In this document: positions 1-5,332 of the stretch, piece by piece | Numbering within the stretch: the stretch's first letter is position 1 | How the letters are laid out: each line of letters opens with the position of its first letter | Assembly: GCA_900554705.1 (NCBI GenBank) | Contig: USIH01000107.1 | Span: forward strand, 1 to 7,478 | Length of the DNA: 7,478 nt | Source: an uncultured Eubacteriales bacterium | GTDB taxonomy: Bacteria > Bacillota > Clostridia > Oscillospirales > Oscillospiraceae | Reading direction: 5' to 3' | Notes under the pieces: model-generated | What the model saw: only the letters and a program-made list of their open reading frames with translations | The model's database searches: none | Told to the model about the DNA's origin: nothing | Translations under genes and position numbers: made by a program

Positions 1-1017
1 GTCGATCTTTTCGACCACGTCGTGAGACACGACCTCTCCCGCGTCGGCGATGATCTCGCCCGTGGAGGGGTCGGCTACCGGCATTGCCAGGGTAAATCCG
101 TTTATTCTGCCGCGCAGAGCGAGCTTCTTATTGAACTTATAGCGGCCGACATTGGAAATGTCGTAGCGGCGGCGGTCAAAGAACAGTCCGTCGAGCAGGG
201 ACTCGGCGCTTTCGACCGTGGGGGGATCGCCGGGGCGCAGCTTGCGGTAGATCTCCATAAGGCACTCGTCACGGCTGGTGGTGGTGTCCTTATCTATTGT
301 GACGGTGATGCGCTCATCCTCGCCGAAGATCTCCTTCAGGCGCTCGTTGGTGGTCGCGCCTATGATCGGGTCGGGTGTGCAGGAAAGCCAGGTTTCCGGC
401 CTTGACTCGTCATACTTGCCCATGGCCTTGAGGAACCATGTGATGGGAAGCTTTCGGTTTTTATCTATGCGGACATAGAACGTGTCGTTTGCGTCGGTCT
501 CGTACTCGAGCCATGCGCCGTGATACGGGATGACCGTTGCGGCGTAGATGCTCGTCATGCTGCGGTCGGTGGTCTTGTCATAGTACACGCCGGGGCTGCG
601 GACGATCTGGGAGACAATAACGCGCTCCGCGCCGTTGATGACGAAGGTGCCGCCGTTGGTCATGAGCGGGAAATCGCCCATGAAGATCTCCTGATCCTTG
701 ATCTCGCCCGTCTGCTTATTGAGCAGGCGGACACGGACTTTGATGGGCTTTGCGTAGGTAGCGTCGCGCTCCTTGCACTCCTCCACCGTGTACTTCGGCT
801 TCTCGTCGAGAGAATAGTCCAGGAAGGACAGCTCCAAATTGCCGGTGTAGTCGGAGATGGACGCGACGTCGCGGAATACCTCGCGCAGGCCTTCGCTCAG
901 GAACCAGTTGTAGGAATCGCGCTGGATCTTCAGCAGATTCGGCATCTGGAGGATCTCCTGATACTTGGCGTAGCTCTTTCGCTCGGTCTTGCCGTACATG
1001 ACATCCTTAACTTGCAT
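1..1017 (-). CDS. rpoB: DNA-directed RNA polymerase beta subunit, N-terminal 339 codons (3' end outside the window)
   Basis: This is the catalytic beta subunit of RNA polymerase, which with beta' forms the active centre in the cytoplasm. The translation shows the family's beta-lobe landmarks: GDFPLMT at residues 114-120, [14 protein letters not shown] at 124-137 and RSPGVYYD at 140-147. V135 lies where the N-terminal rifampicin-site valine (E. coli V146) sits, and it is conserved. The main rifampicin cluster and catalytic residues would lie beyond the left edge. The start is ATG at 1017-1015; the next in-frame upstream codons are CAT and then TAG, so no longer start is possible. An AAAGG-type ribosome binding site lies about 13 nt upstream, slightly far. 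The upstream gene is a Nudix hydrolase rather than rplL, and rpoB has its own promoter at 1199-1227. Identity is certain; only the downstream extent is unknown. Confidence 0.98.
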   Translation of the reverse strand, partial: MQVKDVMYGKTERKSYAKYQEILQMPNLLKIQRDSYNWFLSEGLREVFRDVASISDYTGNLELSFLDYSLDEKPKYTVEECKERDATYAKPIKVRVRLLNKQTGEIKDQEIFMGDFPLMTNGGTFVINGAERVIVSQIVRSPGVYYDKTTDRSMTSIYAATVIPYHGAWLEYETDANDTFYVRIDKNRKLPITWFLKAMGKYDESRPETWLSCTPDPIIGATTNERLKEIFGEDERITVTIDKDTTTSRDECLMEIYRKLRPGDPPTVESAESLLDGLFFDRRRYDISNVGRYKFNKKLALRGRINGFTLAMPVADPSTGEIIADAGEVVSHDVVEKID

Positions 1018-1115
1018 ATGCTATCTTCACGCCTTTCTTCTTGGTGTGTTTCGTACGATCGGGTGCTGCGTTTGTGACACACGCGGACGCGTTGTCCTTT
1101 TTTCATTCTCCCCTC

Positions 1116-1144
1116 TTGTCTTTCCGCGCGGGACGTGGTATAAT
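1116..1144 (+). promoter_or_regulatory. Promoter-like sequence antisense to the rpoB leader
   Basis: TTGTCT (1116-1121) and a perfect TATAAT (1139-1144) are 17 bp apart on the plus strand, with a TGG extended -10 just before the hexamer. A start near 1151 would run toward the rpoB promoter, antisense to the rpoB leader, and meet the 1186-1215 hairpin. No plus-strand gene follows, because the Nudix gene ahead is on the minus strand. It matches consensus well, but a chance match in this AT-richer patch cannot be excluded. Confidence 0.35.
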
Positions 1145-1185
1145 CAGAATAAGAGGTGGAGGTGGCCGCAGGGCGGCACTTTCGC

Positions 1186-1211
1186 AGTATGGAGCATTAT
1201 TTTACCATACT
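1186..1211. repeat. Inverted repeat over the rpoB -10 region
   Basis: AGTATGG at 1186-1192 and its exact complement CCATACT at 1205-1211 are separated by 12 nt that contain the rpoB -10 box. Two readings are possible. It could be a protein operator over the promoter. Alternatively, read on the plus strand, it is a 7-bp hairpin followed by five T residues (1211-1215), which would resemble a weak terminator for an antisense transcript. The symmetry is seen directly; the role is inferred. Confidence 0.4.
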
Positions 1212-1227
1212 TTTTCCTCCGCGTCAA
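1199..1227 (-). promoter_or_regulatory. rpoB promoter (housekeeping sigma type)
   Basis: Reading the minus strand, the -35 box is TTGACG (1227-1222) and the -10 box is TAAAAT (1204-1199), separated by exactly 17 bp. A TGG immediately before the -10 adds an extended -10 element. Transcription should start near 1192 and give a leader of roughly 175 nt before the rpoB ATG at 1017. The promoter lies just beyond the terminator of the preceding Nudix gene, so rpoB appears to be transcribed independently. The -10 box sits inside an inverted repeat (1186-1211). Confidence 0.85.
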
Positions 1228-1239
1228 GGTTTTTTCGCT

Positions 1240-1280
1240 AAAAAATCCGCCAAGATCGGGCATTTTTCCGATCTTGGCGG
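1240..1280 (-). terminator. Intrinsic terminator after the YfcD-like Nudix gene
   Basis: A perfect 13-bp stem (1247-1259 with 1268-1280, arm CCGCCAAGATCGG) and an 8-nt loop begin directly after the Nudix stop codon. On the minus strand the stem is followed by A and then six T residues (1245-1240). The plus-strand exit is also T-rich (TTATTTTAT), so it may partly stop transcription in the other direction. Confidence 0.9.
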
Positions 1281-1787
1281 TTATTTTATCCATCCGTCCA
1301 GCTTGTCGCCGAACTGCGCGTAGTGCAGCGCATCCGGACGGGCGATCAATCGCTTCGCGATCATCCGCTCCAGCTCCGCTCTGTCGACCCAGCGCGCCTC
1401 GCTGGTCTCCTCGGGCTGCAAGGTGAGCGCGCCGATCGGCGCGTCCATGCGCAGAAAGAATACGTCGCAGATGGTGTCCTCAAAGCGGAAGGTCTCCGCT
1501 CTCCAAAACGCCTCCGGCTGCGCCCGCAGGCCGGTCTCCTCCCGCAGCTCCCGACAGATCGCCTGCCGTGTATCCTCGCCCGCCTGTACCGCGCCGCCGG
1601 TCATCGCCCACTGGTTGGGGTAGCTCTTCTTCTCCGGCGCGCGTCTGGTCAGAAGCACCTGTCCGGCGGAATTAAAGACCCAGACGAAGGCGGTCAAGTG
1701 ATATTCCCCGCGCGGAAGGACGGCGCCGCGCGGCCTCGTTTTTCCCAGCGGCCTGCGCTCGGCATCGTAAATGTCGCACCGCTCCAT
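1281..1787 (-). CDS. Nudix hydrolase, YfcD / isopentenyl-diphosphate-isomerase-like
   Basis: This 168-residue Nudix-fold enzyme is predicted to hydrolyse a nucleoside-diphosphate-linked substrate using Mg2+ or Mn2+. The full Nudix box (GX5EX7REUXEEXGU) spans G65-L87, with E71, R79, E80, E83, E84 and G86 all present. The N-terminus (DIYDAERRPLG, then a GEYHLTAFVWVFN segment at 27-39) resembles the YfcD/IDI-like subgroup rather than MutT. True IDI activity is not implied and the substrate is unknown. The ATG at 1787-1785 is preceded by GGAGG with 7-nt spacing. It starts 3 nt after the mntP stop, so translation is probably coupled. It is the last gene of the deacetylase-mntP unit and is followed at once by a terminator. 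Confidence 0.9.
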   Translation of the reverse strand: MERCDIYDAERRPLGKTRPRGAVLPRGEYHLTAFVWVFNSAGQVLLTRRAPEKKSYPNQWAMTGGAVQAGEDTRQAICRELREETGLRAQPEAFWRAETFRFEDTICDVFFLRMDAPIGALTLQPEETSEARWVDRAELERMIAKRLIARPDALHYAQFGDKLDGWIK

Positions 1788-1790
1788 GGC

Positions 1791-2354
1791 TCAGCCTCCG
1801 GCCAAGTGCTCGATGAGGATCTTCAGACCCATCAGGATCAGGATCACGCCGCCCAGCACCTCCGCGCCGAAACGGTATTTTGCACCGAACACGCTGCCGA
1901 TCTTCACACCAATGGCGGAAAACAGGAAGGTCGTGCTGCCGACGATGGTGATCGCCAGCCAGATGTTCGTTCCCTCCATCATGGCAAAGGTCACGCCGGT
2001 CGCCAGCGCGTCGATGCTCGTGGCGACCGCCATGACGAGCATCGTCTTGACGCCGAAGGAGGCGTCCACATTCTCTTCCTCCTCGGAAAAGGCCTCGCGG
2101 AGCATATTCGCGCCGATGAGCGCGAGCAGCACGAAGGCGATCCAGTGGTCAAAGCGGGTGATGTAGCGGGCAAAGGACGTGCACAGATAGTAGCCCAGCA
2201 GCGGCATCAGCGCCTGAAAGCCGCCGAAATATACGCCGCAGGTCAGGCAGTGGCGCAGGCGCACACGCGGCGCGCAAAGTCCCTTTCCGACAGACACCGC
2301 AAAGGCGTCCATGGACAGCGCGATGGCAGTTAGGATAAGATCCAGCAGTTTCAA
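1791..2354 (-). CDS. mntP: Manganese efflux pump MntP
   Basis: This inner-membrane exporter of Mn2+ has 187 residues, matching the family (E. coli MntP has 188). It is almost entirely hydrophobic, with about six membrane segments arranged as an internal duplication. Each half carries the family's signature acidic motif: LSMDAFAVSVGKG at 13-25 with D16, and ATSIDALATG at 111-120 with D115. A charged cytoplasmic loop (FSEEEENVD, 89-97) lies between the halves. The start is TTG at 2354-2352, 15 nt after the deacetylase stop, with a CGGGGGT ribosome binding site about 9 nt upstream. The next ATG is codon 15 and would cut through the first conserved motif. It lies between a deacetylase and a Nudix gene, and I see no Mn2+ riboswitch (yybP-ykoY type) in front of the unit. 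Family identity is secure. Confidence 0.93.
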   Translation of the reverse strand: MKLLDLILTAIALSMDAFAVSVGKGLCAPRVRLRHCLTCGVYFGGFQALMPLLGYYLCTSFARYITRFDHWIAFVLLALIGANMLREAFSEEEENVDASFGVKTMLVMAVATSIDALATGVTFAMMEGTNIWLAITIVGSTTFLFSAIGVKIGSVFGAKYRFGAEVLGGVILILMGLKILIEHLAGG

Positions 2355-2369
2355 AACAGACGACCCCCG

Positions 2370-3449
2370 TTATTTGGAAAGATAGTTCAGAATGTCCTGC
2401 GGTGACTGCGCCTCGGTGACGTTCAGACGTCCCAGCGCATAGAGCGTCTCCGGCTGCCCGCGAACCAGCAGGTTTCGCTTGGAGGCCTTCGTGCTCAGGG
2501 TGATAGGAAAGCCGTTCTCGTGCAGCACGCGTTCGGTCTGCGCGGAGAACACGCCGCCCGGGTAGGCAAGCACATACAGCGAGCCGTCCAGCGCACCCTT
2601 GTACATTTCGCGGTAACGCGCGATGTCCTGCACGATGGCCGCGGCAAATGCCTCTGACGTCTCGCCCGCAAGCGGTGCCATTACGGTGCGCGCCTGCCCC
2701 TCCGGCTCCTGCGCCGCCCACTGATGCATATCATATGTATGACATTGGATGCTGATCAGTCCGGAATCCATCATTTCCTGCGCCTGCGCAAAATCAAAAT
2801 GCGGTGTGATCGGCGTCTGCGTGTCTTTGTAGGTGCTTGCTCCAAAGGAAGAGCCGATGCAGAAGATCGTCGCCTTCATGTTCAGTTCCTGCAAGATCGG
2901 GTAAGCAAGCGTGTAATTGCTCAGGTAACCGTCGTCGATGGTGATGCAGAAGGGCTTCTCCGGCAGGGCGCAGCCGTAGTAAACATAGTCGTAAAGCTCC
3001 AGCATGGAGACCGCCTGCCACCCCGCCGCCTGCGCCGCTTCCAGCTGCGCGCGGAAGTTCTCCGGCGTGATGACGGTGCTGTCGTTGCCCTCCTCGGCAA
3101 AGTGGTGATACATCAGGATCGGCACCGTCACGCTCGCGCGCGTATCCGGCGGCGTTGTCGTCTCGGGCGTAGGTTCGGTCGCAGGCGGCTCGGTCGTCGG
3201 CGGCTCCGTCTCGGGCGGCTGCGACGGCTCCTGCGTAGAGGGCGTCGGCTCTGTCGCAGGCGTCGTTTCGGGCGTCACCGTCGTTTCGGGCGGTTCCGTC
3301 GCGGGGTGCACCGTCTGCGTCGCGGCGGCAGGCTCCGCGTCCGGACGCACCGGCGCGGTATCAAACAGCTGCGTGGGTGCCGCAAGCATCAACAGCAGCG
3401 CCAGCGGCAGCAGCAGGGTCGCTGCCAGCGTTGCAAAACGTCTGTTCAC
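2370..3449 (-). CDS. Polysaccharide deacetylase (NodB domain), exported with a Pro/Thr/Glu-rich linker
   Basis: The 359-residue protein is a predicted metal-dependent carbohydrate esterase (CE4/NodB family) that removes N-acetyl groups from a cell-wall or surface glycan. Residues 1-25 form a basic start (MNRR) and a hydrophobic core, either a signal peptide or a membrane anchor. Residues about 38-106 are a low-complexity linker of TEPP/TTEP-like units with no aromatics. The catalytic domain then follows: TIDDG at 170-174 (D172 and D173, motif 1), HTYDMH at 237-242 (two metal-binding histidines, motif 2) and YPGG at 296-299 (motif 3). The start is GTG at 3449-3447, with a full AAAGGAGG site 7 nt upstream. 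It is first in a unit with mntP and the Nudix gene. A terminator-like hairpin lies just ahead of the ribosome binding site, and I see no clear promoter between it and the tRNA. The substrate (peptidoglycan or another glycan) cannot be told from sequence. Confidence 0.92.
   Translation of the reverse strand: MNRRFATLAATLLLPLALLLMLAAPTQLFDTAPVRPDAEPAAATQTVHPATEPPETTVTPETTPATEPTPSTQEPSQPPETEPPTTEPPATEPTPETTTPPDTRASVTVPILMYHHFAEEGNDSTVITPENFRAQLEAAQAAGWQAVSMLELYDYVYYGCALPEKPFCITIDDGYLSNYTLAYPILQELNMKATIFCIGSSFGASTYKDTQTPITPHFDFAQAQEMMDSGLISIQCHTYDMHQWAAQEPEGQARTVMAPLAGETSEAFAAAIVQDIARYREMYKGALDGSLYVLAYPGGVFSAQTERVLHENGFPITLSTKASKRNLLVRGQPETLYALGRLNVTEAQSPQDILNYLSK
3130..3337. repeat. Degenerate coding repeat encoding the T/E/P-rich linker
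   Basis: The plus-strand text cycles through variants of GGCGGCTCGGTC / GGCGGCTCCGTC and CGTTTCGGGCG. On the coding (minus) strand this encodes repeated ThrGluProPro-like units in the deacetylase linker (about residues 38-106). The repeats are imperfect and in phase with codons. Such tracts can expand or contract by slippage, and the length may vary between strains. Confidence 0.6.
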
Positions 3450-3469
3450 GGTCGAGCCTCCTTTGGCAC

Positions 3470-3497
3470 AAAAAAGCGCCTACTGCTCAGCAGGCGC
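3470..3497 (-). terminator. Terminator or attenuator ahead of the deacetylase operon
   Basis: On the minus strand a GC-rich imperfect hairpin (3497-3476, outer arms GCGCCT and AGGCGC) is followed directly by six T residues (3475-3470), the form of an intrinsic terminator. It ends only 5 nt before the AAAGGAGG ribosome binding site (3464-3457) of the deacetylase. It can serve as the main terminator of the tRNA-Leu transcript. Because the next gene starts so close behind it, it could also act as an attenuator. GTGCC just after the T-run can pair with GGCGC of the 3' arm, which would be an alternative fold. Confidence 0.75.
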
Positions 3498-3513
3498 GGA
3501 AATGTAAATACAA

Positions 3514-3543
3514 GATAAGCGATTGCTACAGCAATCGCTTATC
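3514..3543 (-). terminator. Perfect hairpin just 3' of tRNA-Leu
   Basis: GATAAGCGATTGC (3514-3526) and its exact complement (3531-3543) form a 13-bp stem with a 4-nt loop. It begins 2 nt after the tRNA CCA end. The minus-strand exit (TTGTATTTACATTT) is only moderately T-rich, so it may be a weak terminator or a structure that protects or processes the tRNA 3' end. The stronger terminator follows at 3470-3497. Confidence 0.65.
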
Positions 3544-3545
3544 CT

Positions 3546-3630
3546 TGGTGCGAGTGATGCGACTTGAACGCACACGACGGTTGTCACACGCCCCTCAAAC
3601 GTGCCTGTCTACCTATTCCAGCACACTCGC
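3546..3630 (-). tRNA. tRNA-Leu, anticodon GAG
   Basis: This 85-nt class II tRNA has an encoded CCA. The 7-bp acceptor stem pairs GCGAGTG with CACTCGC, followed by A and CCA. The D arm pairs CTG with CAG. The anticodon stem (CACGT/GCGTG) holds loop TTGAGGG with anticodon GAG (plus-strand CTC at 3594-3596), reading CUC and CUU. A long variable arm (GAC-AACC-GTC) is typical of tRNA-Leu. The T arm is GTGCG-TTCAAGT-CGCAT. The promoter lies directly upstream and a terminator directly downstream. Confidence 0.96.
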
Positions 3631-3649
3631 GTATCCAATTTGCTCGATC

Positions 3650-3678
3650 ATTGTACTTCAAATCACCTGTTTTGTCAA
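3650..3678 (-). promoter_or_regulatory. tRNA-Leu promoter
   Basis: The minus strand shows a consensus -35 TTGACA (3678-3673), a 17-bp spacer and a -10 TACAAT (3655-3650). Transcription would start near 3643, about 13 nt before the mature tRNA 5' end. It is the best promoter in the window. It may also supply read-through transcription to the deacetylase-mntP-Nudix genes. Confidence 0.9.
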
Positions 3679-3693
3679 CACCTTTTTTCGCAC

Positions 3694-3722
3694 TTGCGGT
3701 TTTTTTCTTCTTCTGTTACAAT
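3694..3722 (+). promoter_or_regulatory. rsmE promoter, divergent from the tRNA-Leu promoter
   Basis: TTGCGG (3694-3699) and TACAAT (3717-3722) are 17 bp apart on the plus strand, with TGT before the -10 giving an extended element. The start near 3729 leaves a leader of about 89 nt before the rsmE ATG at 3818. The -35 boxes of this promoter and the tRNA promoter are only 15 bp apart, back to back. The start point lies after the in-frame ATG at 3725, which argues against that longer start. Confidence 0.75.
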
Positions 3723-3817
3723 GAATGTGTATTTTGGCGTCGTGCGGAATTTCACCTGCCGCTATCAAATGCTTTTTACCGGATTCTAATGTGATCTGCA
3801 CGTTGGGAGGTCTTTTT

Positions 3818-4549
3818 ATGCCCCGCTTTTTTGTGCCGAAGGAAGAGATCGGCGAAAACTTCATGGTGCTCACCGGCGAAAACGCCGCGCACGCGCGCGT
3901 GCTGCGGCTCAAGCGCGGCGACGAAGTGACGCTCTGCGACGCGGAGGGCTGCGACTACCGCTGCACCGTTTCCGACGTTTCTTCAGGGCAGATCGCGCTT
4001 GTTGTCCACGACCGCACCCCTTCGCAAAGCGAAGCTGCGGTGCGCTGCGGCATCTACCTCTCCTTCCCAAAGGCGGATAAATTGGAGCACGTCATCCAAA
4101 AGGCGACGGAGCTTGGCGCGGCGGAGATCGTCTGCTTTCCGTCCGCCCGCTGCGTTTCGCGTCCGGACGAAAAATCGCTTGCAAAAAAGCTGGAGCGCTG
4201 GCAGCGCATCGCTGCCTCCGCCGCAGAGCAGTCGCGCCGCGGGCGCATCCCGCAGGTCGTCGTTCTGCCCTCCTACCTCGCCGCCGTCGAGCGCGCGGCG
4301 CAGGCGGAGCTTTCCGTCTGCTTCTATGAAAACGAAGAGGAGCACACCTTCCGTCAGGCCGTGGAGCGCGCGCCCTTCCGGACGGCGGCGCTGCTGACCG
4401 GCCCCGAGGGCGGGCTTACCGAAGAGGAGGTCGCGCAGGCGCAGCAGGCGGGACTGGAGATCTGCACGCTGGGCAAGCGCATTTTGCGGTGCGAGACCGC
4501 GCCGTTGTGCGCGCTCGCGGCACTGATGTACGCCTGCGGCGAATTTTGA
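3818..4549 (+). CDS. rsmE: 16S rRNA (uracil(1498)-N(3))-methyltransferase RsmE
   Basis: This SPOUT-class, SAM-dependent enzyme methylates U1498 of 16S rRNA near the decoding centre. The product is 243 residues, normal for RsmE. An N-terminal PUA-like domain (about 1-70, with HARVLRLKRGDEV at 25-37) precedes the SPOUT domain. The latter carries KADKLEHVIQKATELG (85-100), RWQRIAASAAEQSRR (127-141), the SAM-binding LTGPEGG (193-199) and the knot motif LGKRILRCETA (218-228). The start is ATG 3818 because a GGGAGG site lies 7 nt upstream and the first residues MPRFFV fit the family. An in-frame ATG at 3725 would add 31 unrelated residues and precedes the predicted transcript start. It is monocistronic as far as I can see: the following operon has its own promoter. 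Confidence 0.95.
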   Translation: MPRFFVPKEEIGENFMVLTGENAAHARVLRLKRGDEVTLCDAEGCDYRCTVSDVSSGQIALVVHDRTPSQSEAAVRCGIYLSFPKADKLEHVIQKATELGAAEIVCFPSARCVSRPDEKSLAKKLERWQRIAASAAEQSRRGRIPQVVVLPSYLAAVERAAQAELSVCFYENEEEHTFRQAVERAPFRTAALLTGPEGGLTEEEVAQAQQAGLEICTLGKRILRCETAPLCALAALMYACGEF

Positions 4550-4575
4550 CGCTTTTTCCGCGTCAGCACTTGACG
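4547..4575 (+). promoter_or_regulatory. Overlapping TGACGC/GCGTCA inverted repeats between rsmE and pssA
   Basis: Three related arms occur in a row: TGACGC (4547-4552, starting at the rsmE stop), GCGTCA (4560-4565) and TGACG (4571-4575). The middle arm can pair with either neighbour (6 bp with a 7-nt loop, or 5 bp with a 5-nt loop). There is no T-run, so it is not a canonical terminator. The second pair overlaps the pssA -35 box and could be an operator. The repeats are visible; the function is inferred. Confidence 0.35.
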
Positions 4576-4598
4576 AAACGCACAAAACAGGCGATAAT
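4570..4598 (+). promoter_or_regulatory. Promoter of the pssA-lipid kinase-PPC-Nudix operon
   Basis: TTGACG (4570-4575) and GATAAT (4593-4598) are separated by 17 bp. Transcription should begin near 4605, giving a leader of about 45 nt with the GGAGAGGG ribosome binding site at 4638-4645 just before the pssA ATG. Confidence 0.8.
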
Positions 4599-4649
4599 GT
4601 AAAGGTTGCGAAAGCATCGAAGGAAATAAAAAACGATGGAGAGGGTTGC

Positions 4650-5321
4650 ATGATTGGCTTTTATGATTATACGGTCGTTCTGACCTATTTGAGTCTTTGT
4701 TCCTCCGTGCTCGGCATGGCGCTGGCCACCACGGGGCACCCGATCTGGGCAACGATCGCGCTGCTGCTGTGCGGCCTGTGCGATATGTTCGACGGCAAGG
4801 TCGCGCGCACCAAGAAAAACCGCACGGCGGAAGAGCGCGCCTTCGGCATCCAGATCGACTCCCTGAGCGACATTGTCGCCTTCGGCGTTCTGCCCGCCGT
4901 CATCCTTCTGAGTCTCTGCCGCGGCTGCTGGTATGCGTGGCTGATCGCCCCGCTCTACGTGCTGGCCGGCCTGATCCGCCTTGCGTATTTCAACGTCACC
5001 GAAGAAATGCGCCAGAAGACCTCCGACGACGTCCGCAAGAACTACACCGGCCTGCCCATCACCTCGGCTGCGCTGATCTTCCCGACCTATTTCTGCATTT
5101 CCGCCGTCGTCTGCCTCAACCGCTACGGCTGCATCTTCCCCTATCGCTTCATGTTTGCGCACAGCGGCTGGGGCTATGCGCTGGCCGCGCTCGCGGCAGT
5201 CACCGCGCTCTGCTTTGTTCTTCCCTTCCACATTCGCAAGCCGCGCAGCCGTGAGCTGATCCTGTTCCTTCTGATCGGCGTCGCTCTGGCGATCGTCCTG
5301 TTGCTGACCCTGTACCTGTGA
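4650..5321 (+). CDS. pssA: CDP-diacylglycerol--serine O-phosphatidyltransferase (phosphatidylserine synthase)
   Basis: This integral membrane enzyme of the CDP-alcohol phosphatidyltransferase family is predicted to make phosphatidylserine from CDP-diacylglycerol and serine. The metal-binding signature is complete: D45, D48, G49, A52, R53, then G66, D70 and D74 (CDMFDGKVAR followed by FGIQIDSLSD). The segment DSLSDIVAFGVLPA after the signature is typical of PssA rather than phosphatidylglycerophosphate synthase. The gap between AR and the next G is 12 residues instead of the usual 8, owing to a charged insert (TKKNRTAEERAF). Several hydrophobic helices follow, giving 223 residues in total. The ATG at 4650 has GGAGAGGG 4 nt upstream. 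It is the first gene of a four-gene operon. No phosphatidylserine decarboxylase gene is in the window. The serine specificity is a family-based inference. Confidence 0.88.
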   Translation: MIGFYDYTVVLTYLSLCSSVLGMALATTGHPIWATIALLLCGLCDMFDGKVARTKKNRTAEERAFGIQIDSLSDIVAFGVLPAVILLSLCRGCWYAWLIAPLYVLAGLIRLAYFNVTEEMRQKTSDDVRKNYTGLPITSAALIFPTYFCISAVVCLNRYGCIFPYRFMFAHSGWGYALAALAAVTALCFVLPFHIRKPRSRELILFLLIGVALAIVLLLTLYL

Positions 5322-5332
5322 AAGGAGCCGAA

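Noticed and set aside
520..1077. Long plus-strand open frame opposite rpoB.
   Set aside because: The minus strand encodes unmistakable RpoB, and the plus-strand frame has no domain features and no ribosome binding site. It is a GC-rich shadow.
930..1106. Minus-strand 58-codon reading frame starting MKKGQRVRVCHKR in the rpoB leader, with AGGGGAGA just before it.
   Set aside because: The ribosome binding site is too close to the ATG, and the frame runs 88 nt into rpoB in another phase with an arginine-rich composition typical of an out-of-frame shadow. A regulatory upstream peptide is not excluded, but I cannot support it.
2724..3518. Plus-strand frame with very arginine-rich repeats (RRRRLGRRR-like).
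   Set aside because: It is the antisense reading of the T/E/P linker repeat of the deacetylase and has no independent support as a gene.
3514..3543. Perfect inverted repeat next to a tRNA as a possible integration (att) site or MITE.
   Set aside because: There are no duplicated tRNA 3' fragment, integrase or target-site repeats nearby. A hairpin just after a tRNA is better explained as terminator or processing structure.
3684..3707. T6-CGCACTTGCG-T7 motif as a bidirectional terminator.
   Set aside because: The stem is at most 3-4 bp with a 2-4 nt loop, too weak. The T-rich tracts fall within and between the two divergent promoters.
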